Shown piece by piece: positions 1 through 10,454 of a stretch of 64,000 nt of DNA. Origin of the DNA: Pseudorhodoferax sp. Leaf274. Its GTDB lineage: Bacteria > Pseudomonadota > Gammaproteobacteria > Burkholderiales > Burkholderiaceae_C. Under the pieces are notes generated by a model that was not told the origin of the DNA, ran no database searches, and was given only the letters and a program-made list of their open reading frames with translations. The position numbers were made by a program, and so were the translations under genes. The stretch spans positions 227,062 to 291,061 of the forward strand of contig NZ_LMNA01000028.1 of NCBI RefSeq assembly GCF_001422445.1, written 5' to 3'. Positions within the stretch are counted from its first letter, which is position 1. Each line of letters opens with the position of its first letter.

Positions 1-4
1 TGCA

Positions 5-413
5 CTTGTTCGAGCTGAGTGAACGCAGTGAACGGTGCGAGTTGTGCAATGCGCCCAGGCCGCGAGCACCGCAGGTTGCCCGGAGCGCCAGCGGAGGGTC
101 GTGGGCACCGGGGTCGCCTTCTCTTTGGTTACTTTCTCTTGGCGAAACAAGAGAAAGTGACTGCGCTGCCGGGCGCATATCCCGGCCTCTGGTGCTCGTA
201 AAAACCACTACGGTTGATCGACGTGAGGAGGCGGGGATTTCGCCCCCGCACGACGACTGACTTTTCTTGTTTCGCCAAGAAAAGTAAGCAAAAGAAGGCG
301 ACCCCGGTGCCCCTGTCCCTGCGCTGGCGCTCCGGGCAACCTGCGGTGCTCGCACCATGGGCTGCATTGCGCAACTCGCACCGTTCGCTTCGCTCACTAC
401 GCTCGAACAAGCG
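5..413. repeat. Long imperfect inverted repeat
   Basis: Two arms of about 160 bases (roughly 5-165 and 252-413) are inverted copies of each other around a spacer of about 86 bases. Both arms carry gcaccgcaggttgcccgg, caccggggtcgccttct and a ttactttt/cttggcgaaacaag block in the same order. The type resembles dispersed intergenic repeats of Comamonadaceae genomes (from memory, not searched). No gene is supported within it, and 421-564 also shows nothing coding. Confidence 0.8.
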
Positions 414-564
414 CAATGAGTCAGTTCACGAAGCGCGAGGTTCCCCGCGCAGCCCATGGCACTGCGCTCCTCGGCAGGGGCACAGGGGGAAGTCCCAAGC
501 GGGCCATCGCTCCGCTCGGCCTGGGATTCGGGCCTTTGCTTCGCTCGGCCGCGGGGTGTGGGGT

Positions 565-1539
565 TCATTCGATCGTGGCGCCCGACACCTGGACCACCTT
601 GGCCCACTTGTCGATCTCGGCATGGATGAAGCCCGCGAAGGCTTCGGGCGTGGTCCAGGCAGCGGCGAAGCCCTGGGCCTCGAAGCGCTCGCGCACCTCG
701 GGCTGTTCCATGGCGGTGCGCAGTTCGGCGCCGAGCCTGGCGACGATTTCGCGCGGGGTGCCGGCCGGGGCCAGCAGGCCGTTCCAGGCGATGGCCTCGA
801 AGCCCGGCAGGGTCTCGGCCACGGTGGGCAGGTCGGGCGCGGCCGGCGAGCGCTGGGCGCCCGTGACGGCGATGGCGCGCAGCTTGCCGCCCTTCACATG
901 CGGCATGGCCGACAGCATGGTGTCGAACATCAGCTGGGTCTGCCCGGCCATGGTGTCGGTGAGCGCGGGCGCGCTGCCCTTGTACGGCACGTGGCGGATC
1001 CGGGTGCCGGCGGTGGCGTTGAACAGTTCGCCGGCCAGGTGGGTGGATTGGCCGTTGCCGGACGATGCGAAGTTGAGGTCGCCCGGCCTGGCCTTGGCCA
1101 GCGCGATGAGTTCGGGGACGGTGCGCGCCGGCAACGCGGGGTTGACGACCACGACCAGCGGTCCGCTGGTGAGCTGCGTGATCGGCGCGAAGTCGCGGCC
1201 GAACTGGTAGCTCAGGTTTTTGAACAGCGAGGGGTTGATCGCATGCGCCGTGGTCGCCACCAGCAGCGTGTAGCCATCGGGGGCGGCCCGCGCCACGGCG
1301 GCCGCGCCGGTGTTGCCGCCGGCGCCCGCCAGGTTCTCGATGTCGAAGGGCTGGCCGGTCTGCGTCTGCAGGCGTTGCGCGATCACGCGCGCCACGATGT
1401 CGGTGGGTCCGCCGGGCGGGTAGGGCACGACGAGCTTGACGGGCTTGCTCGGGTAGGCCTGCGCCAGTGCGCCGCCGGCCACCAGTCCGGTGGCCAGTGC
1501 GCACAGGGCCGCGGCGAGGCGGCGTCGGGTCTTCTGCAT
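565..1539 (-). CDS. Bug/TctC-family tripartite tricarboxylate transporter substrate-binding protein
   Basis: A 324-residue protein with a Sec signal peptide (hydrophobic stretch ending ALAQA near residue 26) and then the family opening YPSKPVKLVVPYPPGG. The GGPTDIVAR, VPYKGSAPALTD and GLLAPAGTP segments are typical of Bug (Bordetella uptake gene) proteins, which bind small carboxylates in the periplasm. The start was chosen because AGGAGA lies 8 bases upstream and the signal peptide begins there. No TctA/TctB membrane partner is adjacent, so this is an orphan binding protein, as is usual for the family. It is last in a minus-strand set with thiolase, DUF35 and IclR genes, which suggests uptake or sensing of a substrate for that pathway. 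Confidence 0.9.
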   Translation of the reverse strand: MQKTRRRLAAALCALATGLVAGGALAQAYPSKPVKLVVPYPPGGPTDIVARVIAQRLQTQTGQPFDIENLAGAGGNTGAAAVARAAPDGYTLLVATTAHAINPSLFKNLSYQFGRDFAPITQLTSGPLVVVVNPALPARTVPELIALAKARPGDLNFASSGNGQSTHLAGELFNATAGTRIRHVPYKGSAPALTDTMAGQTQLMFDTMLSAMPHVKGGKLRAIAVTGAQRSPAAPDLPTVAETLPGFEAIAWNGLLAPAGTPREIVARLGAELRTAMEQPEVRERFEAQGFAAAWTTPEAFAGFIHAEIDKWAKVVQVSGATIE

Positions 1540-1567
1540 GCTTCTTGTCTCCTCGTTCTCGCGCTGC

Positions 1568-1933
1568 TCAGGCCAGCGGCGCGAAGCGCAGCAGGCTGCG
1601 GCTTTCGTGCGGGAAGGTGCCGGCCCGCACGCGGTCGCCGATGCCGGTGCCGGGCAGTGCATGGCCGACCACGCGCGGGCCCTCGGCCAGCTCGACCAGC
1701 ACCAGCGTGTAGGGCACGAGCGGGCGGAAGGTATCCGAAGGCGCGCGGTTGACCACGCTGGCGGCCAGCACGGTGCCGCGCCCGCTGGCTTCGCGCCAGG
1801 CCAGGCGCTGGCTGCCGCAGGCCGTGCAGGCCAGGCGCGAGAGCGTCTGCGGCGCACCGCAGTCCTCGCAGCATTGGTAGCGCAACTGGCCCTGGGCCAG
1901 GCCGTCGGTGAAGGGGTGCAGGGACTCGGTCAT
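1568..1933 (-). CDS. Zn-ribbon/OB-fold DUF35 protein, thiolase partner
   Basis: A 121-residue protein with a rubredoxin-like zinc ribbon near residues 21-40 (CCEDCGAP and CTACGS) followed by an OB-fold region (GRGTVLAASVVN, PYTLVLVELAEGPRVVGH). This is the two-domain DUF35 architecture. DUF35 proteins commonly pair with SCP2-type thiolases and are thought to bind the acyl-CoA or channel it. The gene starts 6 bases after the thiolase stop, in the same operon. The exact acyl substrate cannot be read from the sequence. Confidence 0.88.
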   Translation of the reverse strand: MTESLHPFTDGLAQGQLRYQCCEDCGAPQTLSRLACTACGSQRLAWREASGRGTVLAASVVNRAPSDTFRPLVPYTLVLVELAEGPRVVGHALPGTGIGDRVRAGTFPHESRSLLRFAPLA

Positions 1934-1939
1934 GGCGGT

Positions 1940-3088
1940 TCAGGTGGCAAGGATCAGGCTCACATGGGACGAGAGCACGCCGCCGTCGGCGTGCACGAAG
2001 GCGCGTTGCGGCACGCGGGCCAGTTGGCGCGCGCCGGCCTGGCCGCGCATCTGGCGCACGGCCTCGACCGCATGGCCCATGCCGCCGGCCACGCCGCAGT
2101 GGCCGAACGACAGCAGCCCGCCGTGGGTGTTGAGCGGCAACGCGCCGCCGGGCGCGAAGCTGCCGTCGCGCACGCGCGCGGCGGCCTGGCCGCGCGGCGC
2201 GAAGCCGGTCTCCTCCAGCAGCATGGCCAGCGTGATCGTGAAGGAGTCGTAGATGCCCAGGTAGTCGATGTCGGCGTTGGACAGGCCGGCCTCGGCGAAG
2301 GCACGGCCTGCCGCGGCCGAGGCGCCGGTGGCCAGCACATCGTCGATGGCCGACAGGTGCTGGTGCTGGTGCGCCTGGCCTGCGCCGACGATGGCGACCG
2401 GCGTGCCCGGGCCGGGCTCGGCGGACACCACGAGTGCCATGGCGCCGTCGGAAATCGGGCAGCAGTCCAGCAGGCGCAGCGGCGTAGCGATGGGCTTGGA
2501 CGCGGCCACGTCGGCGGCCGTGATGGGCACGCGCAGGTGGGCGTCGGGGTGGCGCGCGGCGTTGTCGCGCATGAGCACGGCGAACTCCGCGAGGTCGTCC
2601 TGCGTCGTGCCGGTGGCATGCATGTAGCGCGAGGCCAGCAGCGCGTAGTAGGTCGGCACCGAGGCGCCGTTGGGCACCTCCATCTCGGCGTCGCCGACCT
2701 GGGCGAGCGTTTGGATCGCGCTGTCGCGCGCCTGGCCCGAGAGCCGGTTCTCGCCCGCGACCACCAGCACGCGCTTGCAGCGGCCCACGCGCACGAGGTC
2801 GCGGGCCAGCATCAGCATGGCCGCCCCCGTGGCGCCGCCCAGCGCCATGCCGTGGCCGTACTGCACCGACAGGCCGAAGCGTTCGGCGAACAACGTGGAC
2901 AGCATCAGGTGCGGCAGCGTGGTGGCGTAGCCGCAGAGCAGGCCGTCGATGTCGCCGCGCTGCAGCCGGGCATCGGCCAGGGCCTGCGTGGCAGCCTGGC
3001 CCATCAGTTCGAGCGGCCCCTGGCCTTCCAGGCGGCCGAAGGCGGTGTTGCCGACGCCGGCGATGTGGGCGAGAGGGGAGGTGTTCAT
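1940..3088 (-). CDS. Thiolase-family protein (SCP2/acetyl-CoA acetyltransferase-like)
   Basis: A 382-residue thiolase-fold protein. It opens with HIAGVGNTAFGRLEG, has the GDIDGLLCGYATT and EVPNGASVPTYYALLASRYMH segments of the lipid-transfer-associated thiolase family, and ends with NTHGGLLSFGHCGVAGGMGHAVE, which holds the conserved HGG and the HCG-type cysteine. The classical N-terminal nucleophilic cysteine environment of degradative thiolases is not obvious, as is common in SCP2-like members that work with a DUF35 partner. The start overlaps the regulator gene stop by ATGA, indicating translational coupling. Probable role: thiolytic step or acyl-CoA handling in breakdown of an unknown compound. 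Confidence 0.87.
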   Translation of the reverse strand: MNTSPLAHIAGVGNTAFGRLEGQGPLELMGQAATQALADARLQRGDIDGLLCGYATTLPHLMLSTLFAERFGLSVQYGHGMALGGATGAAMLMLARDLVRVGRCKRVLVVAGENRLSGQARDSAIQTLAQVGDAEMEVPNGASVPTYYALLASRYMHATGTTQDDLAEFAVLMRDNAARHPDAHLRVPITAADVAASKPIATPLRLLDCCPISDGAMALVVSAEPGPGTPVAIVGAGQAHQHQHLSAIDDVLATGASAAAGRAFAEAGLSNADIDYLGIYDSFTITLAMLLEETGFAPRGQAAARVRDGSFAPGGALPLNTHGGLLSFGHCGVAGGMGHAVEAVRQMRGQAGARQLARVPQRAFVHADGGVLSSHVSLILAT

Positions 3089-3885
3089 GTGTCGGTGTGG
3101 AGAAGGGCCTGGCACAGCGCGGCCTCGCGCTGCAGGCCGGCTGCGAGTTCGGCTTCGCGTTCGACGATGCGTTCGTTGAGCGCGGCGATGCTGAGCGCGG
3201 CCACGGGACGGCCGTCGGCGCCCAGGATGGGTGCGGCCATGCCGCCCATGCGCTCGACCACCACGTCCAGCAGCACGGCGTAGCCGCATGCGCGTGCCTG
3301 GGCGCAGCGTTCTGCCAGCAGTGCGCGGTCGATGCGTGGGTAGCGGCGCTCGCGTGCCAGCTGGGCGGCCACCACGTCGAGCGCGGCCTCCTGCTCGCGC
3401 GGCGGCAGCCAGGCCAGCAACGCGAGGCTGCCGGCGCCCACGCCGAGCAGGCGGCGGCTGCCGATTTCCAGGTAGTTGGCGCGGATCGGGTAGCGGCCCA
3501 GCTCGAGGTCCAGGCACAGCGACTCGGTGCCGCTGGGCACCGACAGGATGGCCGTGTCCTCGAACTGGCCGGCCAGGCGCAGCAGGCTGGGCCGGGCGAT
3601 GGCGCGCGGGTCGCGCTGCGCGAGCGCGGCGGCGCCGGCCCGTTGCAGCTCGGGCCCGCCGCGGTAGAGCTTGCTGGCCTCGTCGCGGCGCACGAAGCCT
3701 TCGCGCGCCAGCATTTCCGCCAGGCGCAGCACGGTGGCCTTGTCCAGGCCCGTGGCCTGGGCGATGTCGGTCAGGCGCAGCGCGTCGCCGGCCGCCAGCG
3801 CGCGCAGGATGCGGCAGGCCTTGGCGACCGAGGAGGGCGCCTCGAGGGTGTCGGCGTGGGCCAGGACGGCCGAATCAGATTTCAT
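3085..3885 (-). CDS. IclR-family transcriptional regulator
   Basis: A 266-residue protein. The N-terminal winged helix (about residues 17-75) has the IclR pattern SSVAKACRILRAL, LTDIAQATGLDKATVLRLAEML, and a C-terminal effector domain (about 85-260) ends with LSIAALNERIVEREAELAAGLQREA. It probably controls the thiolase operon that it heads and overlaps by 4 bases. An alternative start 8 codons upstream at 3909 is possible. Neither start has a strong ribosome binding site, because a 14-bp palindrome occupies the leader. The effector is probably an aromatic or carboxylic acid, inferred from the neighbours only. Confidence 0.9.
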   Translation of the reverse strand: MKSDSAVLAHADTLEAPSSVAKACRILRALAAGDALRLTDIAQATGLDKATVLRLAEMLAREGFVRRDEASKLYRGGPELQRAGAAALAQRDPRAIARPSLLRLAGQFEDTAILSVPSGTESLCLDLELGRYPIRANYLEIGSRRLLGVGAGSLALLAWLPPREQEAALDVVAAQLARERRYPRIDRALLAERCAQARACGYAVLLDVVVERMGGMAAPILGADGRPVAALSIAALNERIVEREAELAAGLQREAALCQALLHTDT

Positions 3886-3887
3886 TG

Positions 3888-3927
3888 AACGAAAGCCTAG
3901 GAGCGGCATGCATCCTAGGCTTTCGTT
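3888..3927. promoter_or_regulatory. Perfect 14-bp palindrome in front of the iclR-type gene
   Basis: The arms aacgaaagcctagg (3888-3901) and cctaggctttcgtt (3914-3927) are exact inverse complements separated by 12 bases, and end 2 bases before the regulator's start codon. Its position suggests an autoregulatory operator. There is no T-run, so a terminator for the upstream TonB gene is less likely but not excluded. Confidence 0.55.
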
Positions 3928-3992
3928 TGCTCAGGCGGGTCTAGGGTTTTCTCCAGTTTTGCCTGATGAACCCTAGCGTCGTGCGTGCGTCT

Positions 3993-6161
3993 TCAGAACG
4001 TCACGTTGGCCGAGATCCAGAAGGTGCGGCCCGGCATGGTGGTGCCCGACACCGACGAGCCGCCCTGGAAGTACTCGCTGACCCAGGTCGGCGTGCCGTT
4101 CAGCGGCACCTGTTGGTACTTGCGGAAGTCCTTGTCGAACAGGTTGAAGATGTTGGCGTTGAAGCTCACGCTCTTGTTCAGCTGGTAGGTGCCGCCCAGG
4201 TGGAACAGCTCGTAGGCCTTGAGGTCGCCCACGGCCTGGTAGATGGCCGCGTTGTTGCCGGTCAGGCGGGCCGGGTCGCCCGAGAAGCGCGGGCTCTTGC
4301 CACGGTACTCGCCGCGCAGCCACACGCGCAGCTGGTCGCTGGCGGTCCAGTCGAGCTGGGCGTGCGCGATGTGCCTGGCAGTATTGGCGAGCTGGCCGTT
4401 CTTGACGCCGCCTTCGATCACTTCGCTCTTGGTCCAGGTGTAGCCGGCCTTCAGGCCCCAGCGCGCGGCGAACTGCACGCGGCTGCTCAGTTCCAGGCCC
4501 CAGGTCTTGGCCTCGTCCACGTTGATCGAGTACTCGGCCACGGGGTTGGCTGCGCAGCTGGAGATGAACAGGCTGGCGCAATCGCCGCCGCTGCTGATCT
4601 TGTCCTTGACCTTGTTGTGGAACAGCGTGGCCGAGGCCGTGAGGCCCTGCTGGCTGTCGAACAGCGCGCCGAGTTCGGTGCTGGTGCTGGTCTCGGGCTT
4701 CAGATTCGGGTTGCCGATGTTGATGACCGTGCCCTGGCCGCTGACGCCGCTGACGCCGTCGATGAGCTGGTTCAGCCGCGGCGCGCGGAAGCCCTTGCTG
4801 ACGCCGCCCTTGACGGTCCAGTGCTGCGTGGCGTCCCAGACCAGGTAGCCGCGCGGGCTGACCTGGCCACCGAAGGCGCTATGGTGGTCGTAGCGCGCGC
4901 CCACGGTGGCGGTGAGGCTTCGGGCCAGCCGCCATTCGTCCTCCGCGAACAGCGACCACATGGTCTGGTCGTGCTTGCGGGGCAGCAGGCCGTCGGTCAG
5001 CTTGGCGTCCCACCACTGGCCGCCCACGGTCAGCACATGGGCCTCGCCGAGCGGGGCGACGAGCTTGCTGTCCAGCACCGTGTTGGTGGTGCTGAGCTCG
5101 CGGTCGGTGCCGCGGCGCGGGTCGCCCACCGGCACAGCGGCGCCCGGGATGGTGCGGCCCAGCGTCTCGGTCACCGTGCGCATGAGGCTGGTGTCCACGG
5201 TGCCGAAGCCCAGGCGGCCGGTATGGCCGACGGCCACCTGGTCGCGGTTGAAGCGCATCGCGTCGCGGTAGCCGGGCGGGTTGTTCGGCGTGGCCGCATC
5301 GCGGTTGCCCAGGCGCCCGTCCTCGTTGTTGTACCAGGTGTGGCCCGTCTCGGCGTCCAGCCACAGGTCGTGCTGGCGGTTGGGCGTGAGCGACAGGCGC
5401 GCGCCCAGGTTGTGCTGGCGGCTCTCGGCCGGTGCCGGGTTGCGTGCGCCGGCGGGCTGCGTGGCGCCGGGCGCCAGCACCCAGTCGGAGGCATCGCGCT
5501 TGTAGAAGTCGCCGCGCACGGCCAGGCCCAGCAAATCCTCCTTGATCGGGCCGCTGGCGTAGACGTTGGTGCGGTATTGGTTGCCCCATTCGCTGTCCTG
5601 CGGCACGCCTGCCTGCAGCGAGACGCTGCCGCCCCACTGCCTGGCCACCTTGCGCGTGATGATGTTGACCACGCCGCCCATGGCGTCCGAGCCATACAGC
5701 GTGGACATGGGGCCGCGGATGACCTCGATGCGCTCGATCGCCGCGATCGGCGGCATGAAGCTGGTGTGGGCCGCGCCGAAGCCGTTGGGCGTCACGTCGC
5801 CGGCCACGTTCTGGCGGCGGCCGTCGACCAGGATCAGCGTGTACTCGCTGGGCATGCCGCGGATGCTGATGTCCAGGCCGCCGGTCTTGCCGGTGCTGCC
5901 GGCCACGTCGATGCCCTCGACGCCCTGCAGCGCCTCGGCCAGGTCGCGGAACTGGCGCGTCTGCAGTTCATCGCGCGTGATGACCGAGATCGAGGCCGGG
6001 GCCTGCTTGAGGTCCTGCTCGAAACCCGAGGCCGAGACCACGACCTCGTTCAGCGTGGCCTGCTGGGCATGCGCGCTGCCGAGTGCGCAGAGCGCGGCGA
6101 CGACGAGGGACAAGGGAGAGGGGCGCAACGGGCAGGCGCCGCTGCGGGACGGAAACAGCAT
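3993..6161 (-). CDS. TonB-dependent outer-membrane receptor (siderophore/metal-chelate type)
   Basis: A 722-residue receptor. The signal peptide ends at AHAQ, a TonB-box-like LNEVVVSA follows, then the plug (about 45-160, with SISVITRDELQTRQ, DISIRGMPSEYTLILVDGRRQ, ERIEVIRGPMSTLYGSDAMGGVVNI) and a 22-strand barrel ending in the aromatic TFWISANVTF. The plug resembles the FepA/CirA/IrgA group. The start has GGAG 9 bases upstream. A Fur-like palindrome lies about 100 bases upstream, consistent with iron control. No siderophore or TonB gene is nearby, so the ligand cannot be named. Confidence 0.92.
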   Translation of the reverse strand: MLFPSRSGACPLRPSPLSLVVAALCALGSAHAQQATLNEVVVSASGFEQDLKQAPASISVITRDELQTRQFRDLAEALQGVEGIDVAGSTGKTGGLDISIRGMPSEYTLILVDGRRQNVAGDVTPNGFGAAHTSFMPPIAAIERIEVIRGPMSTLYGSDAMGGVVNIITRKVARQWGGSVSLQAGVPQDSEWGNQYRTNVYASGPIKEDLLGLAVRGDFYKRDASDWVLAPGATQPAGARNPAPAESRQHNLGARLSLTPNRQHDLWLDAETGHTWYNNEDGRLGNRDAATPNNPPGYRDAMRFNRDQVAVGHTGRLGFGTVDTSLMRTVTETLGRTIPGAAVPVGDPRRGTDRELSTTNTVLDSKLVAPLGEAHVLTVGGQWWDAKLTDGLLPRKHDQTMWSLFAEDEWRLARSLTATVGARYDHHSAFGGQVSPRGYLVWDATQHWTVKGGVSKGFRAPRLNQLIDGVSGVSGQGTVINIGNPNLKPETSTSTELGALFDSQQGLTASATLFHNKVKDKISSGGDCASLFISSCAANPVAEYSINVDEAKTWGLELSSRVQFAARWGLKAGYTWTKSEVIEGGVKNGQLANTARHIAHAQLDWTASDQLRVWLRGEYRGKSPRFSGDPARLTGNNAAIYQAVGDLKAYELFHLGGTYQLNKSVSFNANIFNLFDKDFRKYQQVPLNGTPTWVSEYFQGGSSVSGTTMPGRTFWISANVTF

Positions 6162-6261
6162 GGAAAACACTCCAGAAACGAAAGGACGGGTGGACCCGTG
6201 CGATGCGCTCTGTTGTGTGTTGTGATGCGGCAGCCGAGGGAGAAAACGGCGCGCAGTGTAT

Positions 6262-6288
6262 CGCAAATGAAAACAGTTGTTATTCGCG
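6262..6288. promoter_or_regulatory. Candidate Fur box upstream of the TonB receptor
   Basis: A 27-base AT-rich near-palindrome (cgcaaatgaaaac, central a, gttgttattcgcg) in which 10 of 13 base pairs match. It resembles the gATAATgATAATcATTATc Fur consensus and lies about 100 bases upstream of the receptor start in an otherwise GC-rich gap. Confidence 0.45.
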
Positions 6289-6320
6289 TGAGCGCCGGCA
6301 TCTGCCCCACTGGCGGGCGC

Positions 6321-6330
6321 TGGCTAAAAT
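6321..6330 (+). promoter_or_regulatory. Possible -10 element for alaS
   Basis: The sequence TGGCTAAAAT contains a TAAAAT hexamer about 130 bases upstream of alaS in the only AT-leaning part of the gap. No convincing -35 hexamer is seen at 16-18 bases, so this is tentative. Confidence 0.25.
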
Positions 6331-6458
6331 CCCGCGCCGATTCCAGCAAAGTTTCCGAAGGCCTGCGTGCGCGCAGCCTCCTGACCGCGCACCGGGACGC
6401 CGGGTGCCGCGTGGTGCGGACCGACCTTCGAGACCTCCTTTCGTAACCGATCGCCCCC

Positions 6459-9092
<2,634 letters not shown>

Positions 9093-9131
9093 CCACGGCC
9101 GGGGCAGGCCGCCCGCTGCGCCGAAAAGGCG

Positions 9132-10001
9132 TCAGAGGGCGGACGCCGCCACCGCCTCGATGGCGCGCACCACGGCGTGGGGCGCGTCGTGCTGGATCTG
9201 GTGGCCGCTGTCCGGCACGCGCGCCAACGTGGCGCCGCTGCGGCGTAGCCAGTCCTGGCGCAGCCCCTCCAGCATGTCGCGCAGTCCCTCGCCCATGTAG
9301 ACGGGCGTGAGGGTCGAGGCCAGCAGCACCGTGGGCGCCTTCAGCGCGGGCTGCTGCTCCACCTGTTGCAGGCAGTCGGCCTGGGCGTCGAATTCCTGCG
9401 CCATGGCCGGCGTGAACACGGTCTGGCGGGCCAGTTGCAGCAGCGCCGCGGCAACGGGCTGCGCCTGCTCCAGCGTGGCCTGCAGGCGCGGATGGGTGGG
9501 GTCCAGCAGCACCAGGCCGGCCACGTCCTGCGGGTACATGCGCGCATAGACGTACTGGTACAGGCCGCCGAGCGAGTGGCCGACCAGCACATAGGGCGGG
9601 CGCAGGCCCGCCTGGTGCAGCAGGGCGTGCTGTTCCTCGGCGATGCGGCAGGCGCTGCGGCTGCCGTCCCGGCCGGGGCTGTCGCCGTAGCCCGGCCGGT
9701 CCGCCACGATGGCCGCGTGCTGCGCCGGCAGCGCGTGCAGCACAGCGGACCAGCTCGCGTGGCCATCTCCCAGGCCGCTCTGGAACACCACCACCGGCCC
9801 GCGCGCCTGGGGCGCGGCCTGGTGCACGAAGCTGATCGGCGCGCCGGCGACCATGGCCACCGAGGGCGCAGGTGCCTGCACGTCCGCGCGCGGCGCGGTG
9901 CCGGAGCAGGCGGCCAGCGCCAGGCCGAGCAGGGCCAGGGTGGCGCGGCGCCACGGGGCAGCGGGGCGGTGGGCAATCGGGAGGCTGGAGTCGTGCGGCA
10001 C
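9132..10001 (-). CDS. Lipoprotein alpha/beta hydrolase
   Basis: A 289-residue protein with a lipobox LALAAC (Cys32), so it is probably anchored in the outer membrane or periplasm. The alpha/beta-hydrolase core has the oxyanion region VVFQSGLGDGHASW, the nucleophile elbow GHSLGG (Ser143), the acid in LLDPTHPR and the histidine in VPDSGHQIQHD. These make a complete Ser-Asp-His triad. Fold and catalytic set are clear but the substrate is not; esterase or lipase activity is a reasonable guess. It is convergent with alaS. Confidence 0.85.
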   Translation of the reverse strand: MPHDSSLPIAHRPAAPWRRATLALLGLALAACSGTAPRADVQAPAPSVAMVAGAPISFVHQAAPQARGPVVVFQSGLGDGHASWSAVLHALPAQHAAIVADRPGYGDSPGRDGSRSACRIAEEQHALLHQAGLRPPYVLVGHSLGGLYQYVYARMYPQDVAGLVLLDPTHPRLQATLEQAQPVAAALLQLARQTVFTPAMAQEFDAQADCLQQVEQQPALKAPTVLLASTLTPVYMGEGLRDMLEGLRQDWLRRSGATLARVPDSGHQIQHDAPHAVVRAIEAVAASAL

Positions 10002-10454
10002 CGCAGCATTCTCGAGCGCAGGGCGGCCGCAAACCGGACAAATCCTCCCCAGTTGCCGCCAGCGATCCGCGCGGCTGCCTGTCGGCCGCCGTCCGGTGGT
10101 GCGCCTCGGTCTGGCCGGGAACGGGGATGCAGGCTTTCAGTTCCGACAAGCTGTAAGCGCTGCAACACGCCGTCACGGCGGCATCCTCAATTGAGCGGAA
10201 AAAGCGCTGGCGCCGGTTGAAAACCAGCGCCCAGCGCGTGCCGGCGGACGGCTGTCGCTCCTAAACTGGTAGCGCTTCGGACCCGATCCACGCCATGCGG
10301 GACCAACCCCGATCAGGGCCAGGTGGAACCGGAGCGCACGACGGGCCGCGGCAGGCAGGTGTGCATCCGCGGCCCACTTCACCAGACGACACGGCCAGCG
10401 ACGGACTCGCGTCCGGCGCGGCAGCGCCTTGTCCACTGATCTCGAAAGGTTCCA
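10002..10454. other. 453-bp intergenic stretch without a recognisable gene
   Basis: This stretch lies between the divergent hydrolase and YfaP-like lipoprotein genes and must hold both promoters. No open frame with protein-like composition, no RNA gene and no clear hexamers are seen. The end near 10438 has AAAGG 5 bases before the lipoprotein start codon. Confidence 0.5.

Noticed and set aside
3099-3888. Long GC-rich frame on the plus strand opposite the iclR-type gene, and similar long frames opposite most genes
   Set aside because: In DNA of about 70% GC stop codons are rare on the antisense strand. These frames have low-complexity composition (runs of G, A, R, Q) and no motifs, while the minus-strand proteins have clear family motifs.
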